Of a stretch of 5,130 nt of DNA, positions 4,675 through 5,130 are shown in pieces. Position numbers and translations under genes: made by a program. Where the stretch lies: assembly GCA_902796975.1 (NCBI GenBank), contig CADBRF010000022.1:1-5130 (forward strand). Direction: 5' to 3'. The notes beneath the pieces were generated by a model that ran no database searches, was not told the DNA's origin, and saw only the letters and a list, made by a program, of their open reading frames with translations. This DNA comes from an uncultured Coriobacteriaceae bacterium (lineage in GTDB: Bacteria > Actinomycetota > Coriobacteriia > Coriobacteriales > QAMH01). Each line of letters starts with the position of its first letter. Within the stretch, counting starts at the first letter, position 1.

Positions 4675-5130
4675 ATGTTCTCCTATCTACCCGGCTTTAT
4701 CCCTGATGTCGTTCTCGCGGCTCCCTTTGTCATCGCGTTCTGCATCTTGTGCGCAAAGCCCCTGCACGAGCATCCTCTTGCCTTCTACATCCCCTGGACT
4801 GCTCTTGTCGTGCTCTTCAGTCTGCCCAATTTCCTCCAGTTCATTCTGGGAGGGGAGGTCCCAGGGGCAATTACCGCCCTCGGCATAGCCCTTGGCTCCC
4901 TGCAGATGAATGCTCCGGTGGTCTACGACATCATCAACCTGCTCACCAATGCCGTGACAGGTGTGCTCATGTACTTTGTGGTTATGTTCATTGGCGCCTT
5001 GGAGAAGGGTCCAACGGTCAAGAAGCTCTATCTGGTCCGGTCTGAGCTCTCTGTTCTGGCGGGAATCATCGTGATGGGCCATGTCTGCCGAATCATGAGC
5101 TTCCCCTTTTATTTCGCAAGTGCCCAGTTC
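4675..5130 (+). CDS. Multi-spanning membrane protein, ferric-reductase/YedZ-like, N-terminal part
   Basis: The frame is open for 152 codons from the ATG at 4675 to the right edge, with GGAAAGG five bases before the start. At least five hydrophobic segments are visible (about 11-27, 36-58, 62-78, 86-109 and 122-142). The segment VRSELSVLAGIIVMGHVCR (121-139) has Arg122, Leu125, Ala129 and His136 at the same spacing as the RR.LG..A......H pattern of YedZ/MsrQ and other ferric-reductase-like transmembrane domains, where such a His ligates heme. On that basis it may be a heme-binding membrane electron-transfer subunit. The N-terminal helices lack obvious further signatures, and the paired histidines expected later lie beyond the window. 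Coding status is firm; the family call is tentative. Confidence 0.8.
   Translation, partial: MFSYLPGFIPDVVLAAPFVIAFCILCAKPLHEHPLAFYIPWTALVVLFSLPNFLQFILGGEVPGAITALGIALGSLQMNAPVVYDIINLLTNAVTGVLMYFVVMFIGALEKGPTVKKLYLVRSELSVLAGIIVMGHVCRIMSFPFYFASAQF

Noticed and set aside
4470..4706. 78-codon plus-strand open frame across the right-hand divergent region
   Set aside because: It runs antisense through the small protein's start and both promoters and overlaps the well-supported start at 4675; there is no domain pattern.
1..5130. A novel multi-gene defence, mobile or biosynthetic system
   Set aside because: I saw no transposase, integrase, nuclease, toxin, CRISPR repeat, tRNA or phage-like gene. 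The genes are ordinary transporters with separate promoters.

Overview
The window is a moderately GC-rich stretch of bacterial chromosome holding six protein genes, five of which encode membrane proteins. Start codons are ATG or GTG, ribosome-binding sites are mixed (strong, weak or absent), and two promoters sit so close to their ATG that leaderless transcripts are likely. Together these fit an actinobacterium. The protein style (AGCS symporter, TerC, TSUP, MFS) reminds me of Coriobacteriia such as Olsenella/Atopobium, but that placement is an impression and not proven by any marker here.

Layout. (1) 1-666, minus: the N-terminal 222 residues of a sodium/alanine-type symporter (AGCS family), running off the left edge. 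(2) 667-1062: a divergent intergenic region. It holds the symporter's extended -10 promoter, a promoter with a perfect TTGACA box facing right, some short direct repeats, and a well-formed yybP-ykoY manganese riboswitch (about 894-1009). The riboswitch is followed by a switching hairpin (994-1036) just before a strong ribosome-binding site. (3) 1063-1995, plus: a TerC-family membrane protein, the probable Mn2+ exporter controlled by the riboswitch. (4) 1996-2151: a strong GC hairpin, then a promoter for the next gene. (5) 2152-2943, plus: a TauE/SafE (TSUP) permease. (6) 2986-4197 and 4223-4510, minus: an MFS transporter preceded by a 95-residue soluble protein of unknown function, probably one operon, convergent with the TSUP gene. 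(7) 4511-4674: a divergent promoter region. (8) 4675-5130, plus: the first 152 residues of a multi-spanning membrane protein with a ferric-reductase/YedZ-like R...L...A...H signature, running off the right edge.

Functionally this is a transport-rich core region. The clearest regulatory logic is manganese homeostasis: high Mn2+ should stabilise the aptamer, prevent the competing terminator-like hairpin and switch on the TerC exporter. The other transporters have their own promoters and no evident functional link to it. I see no mobile element, CRISPR array, tRNA or rRNA, and no clear sign of a novel multi-gene system. The most interesting element is the riboswitch, whose three mutually complementary segments allow alternative folds.
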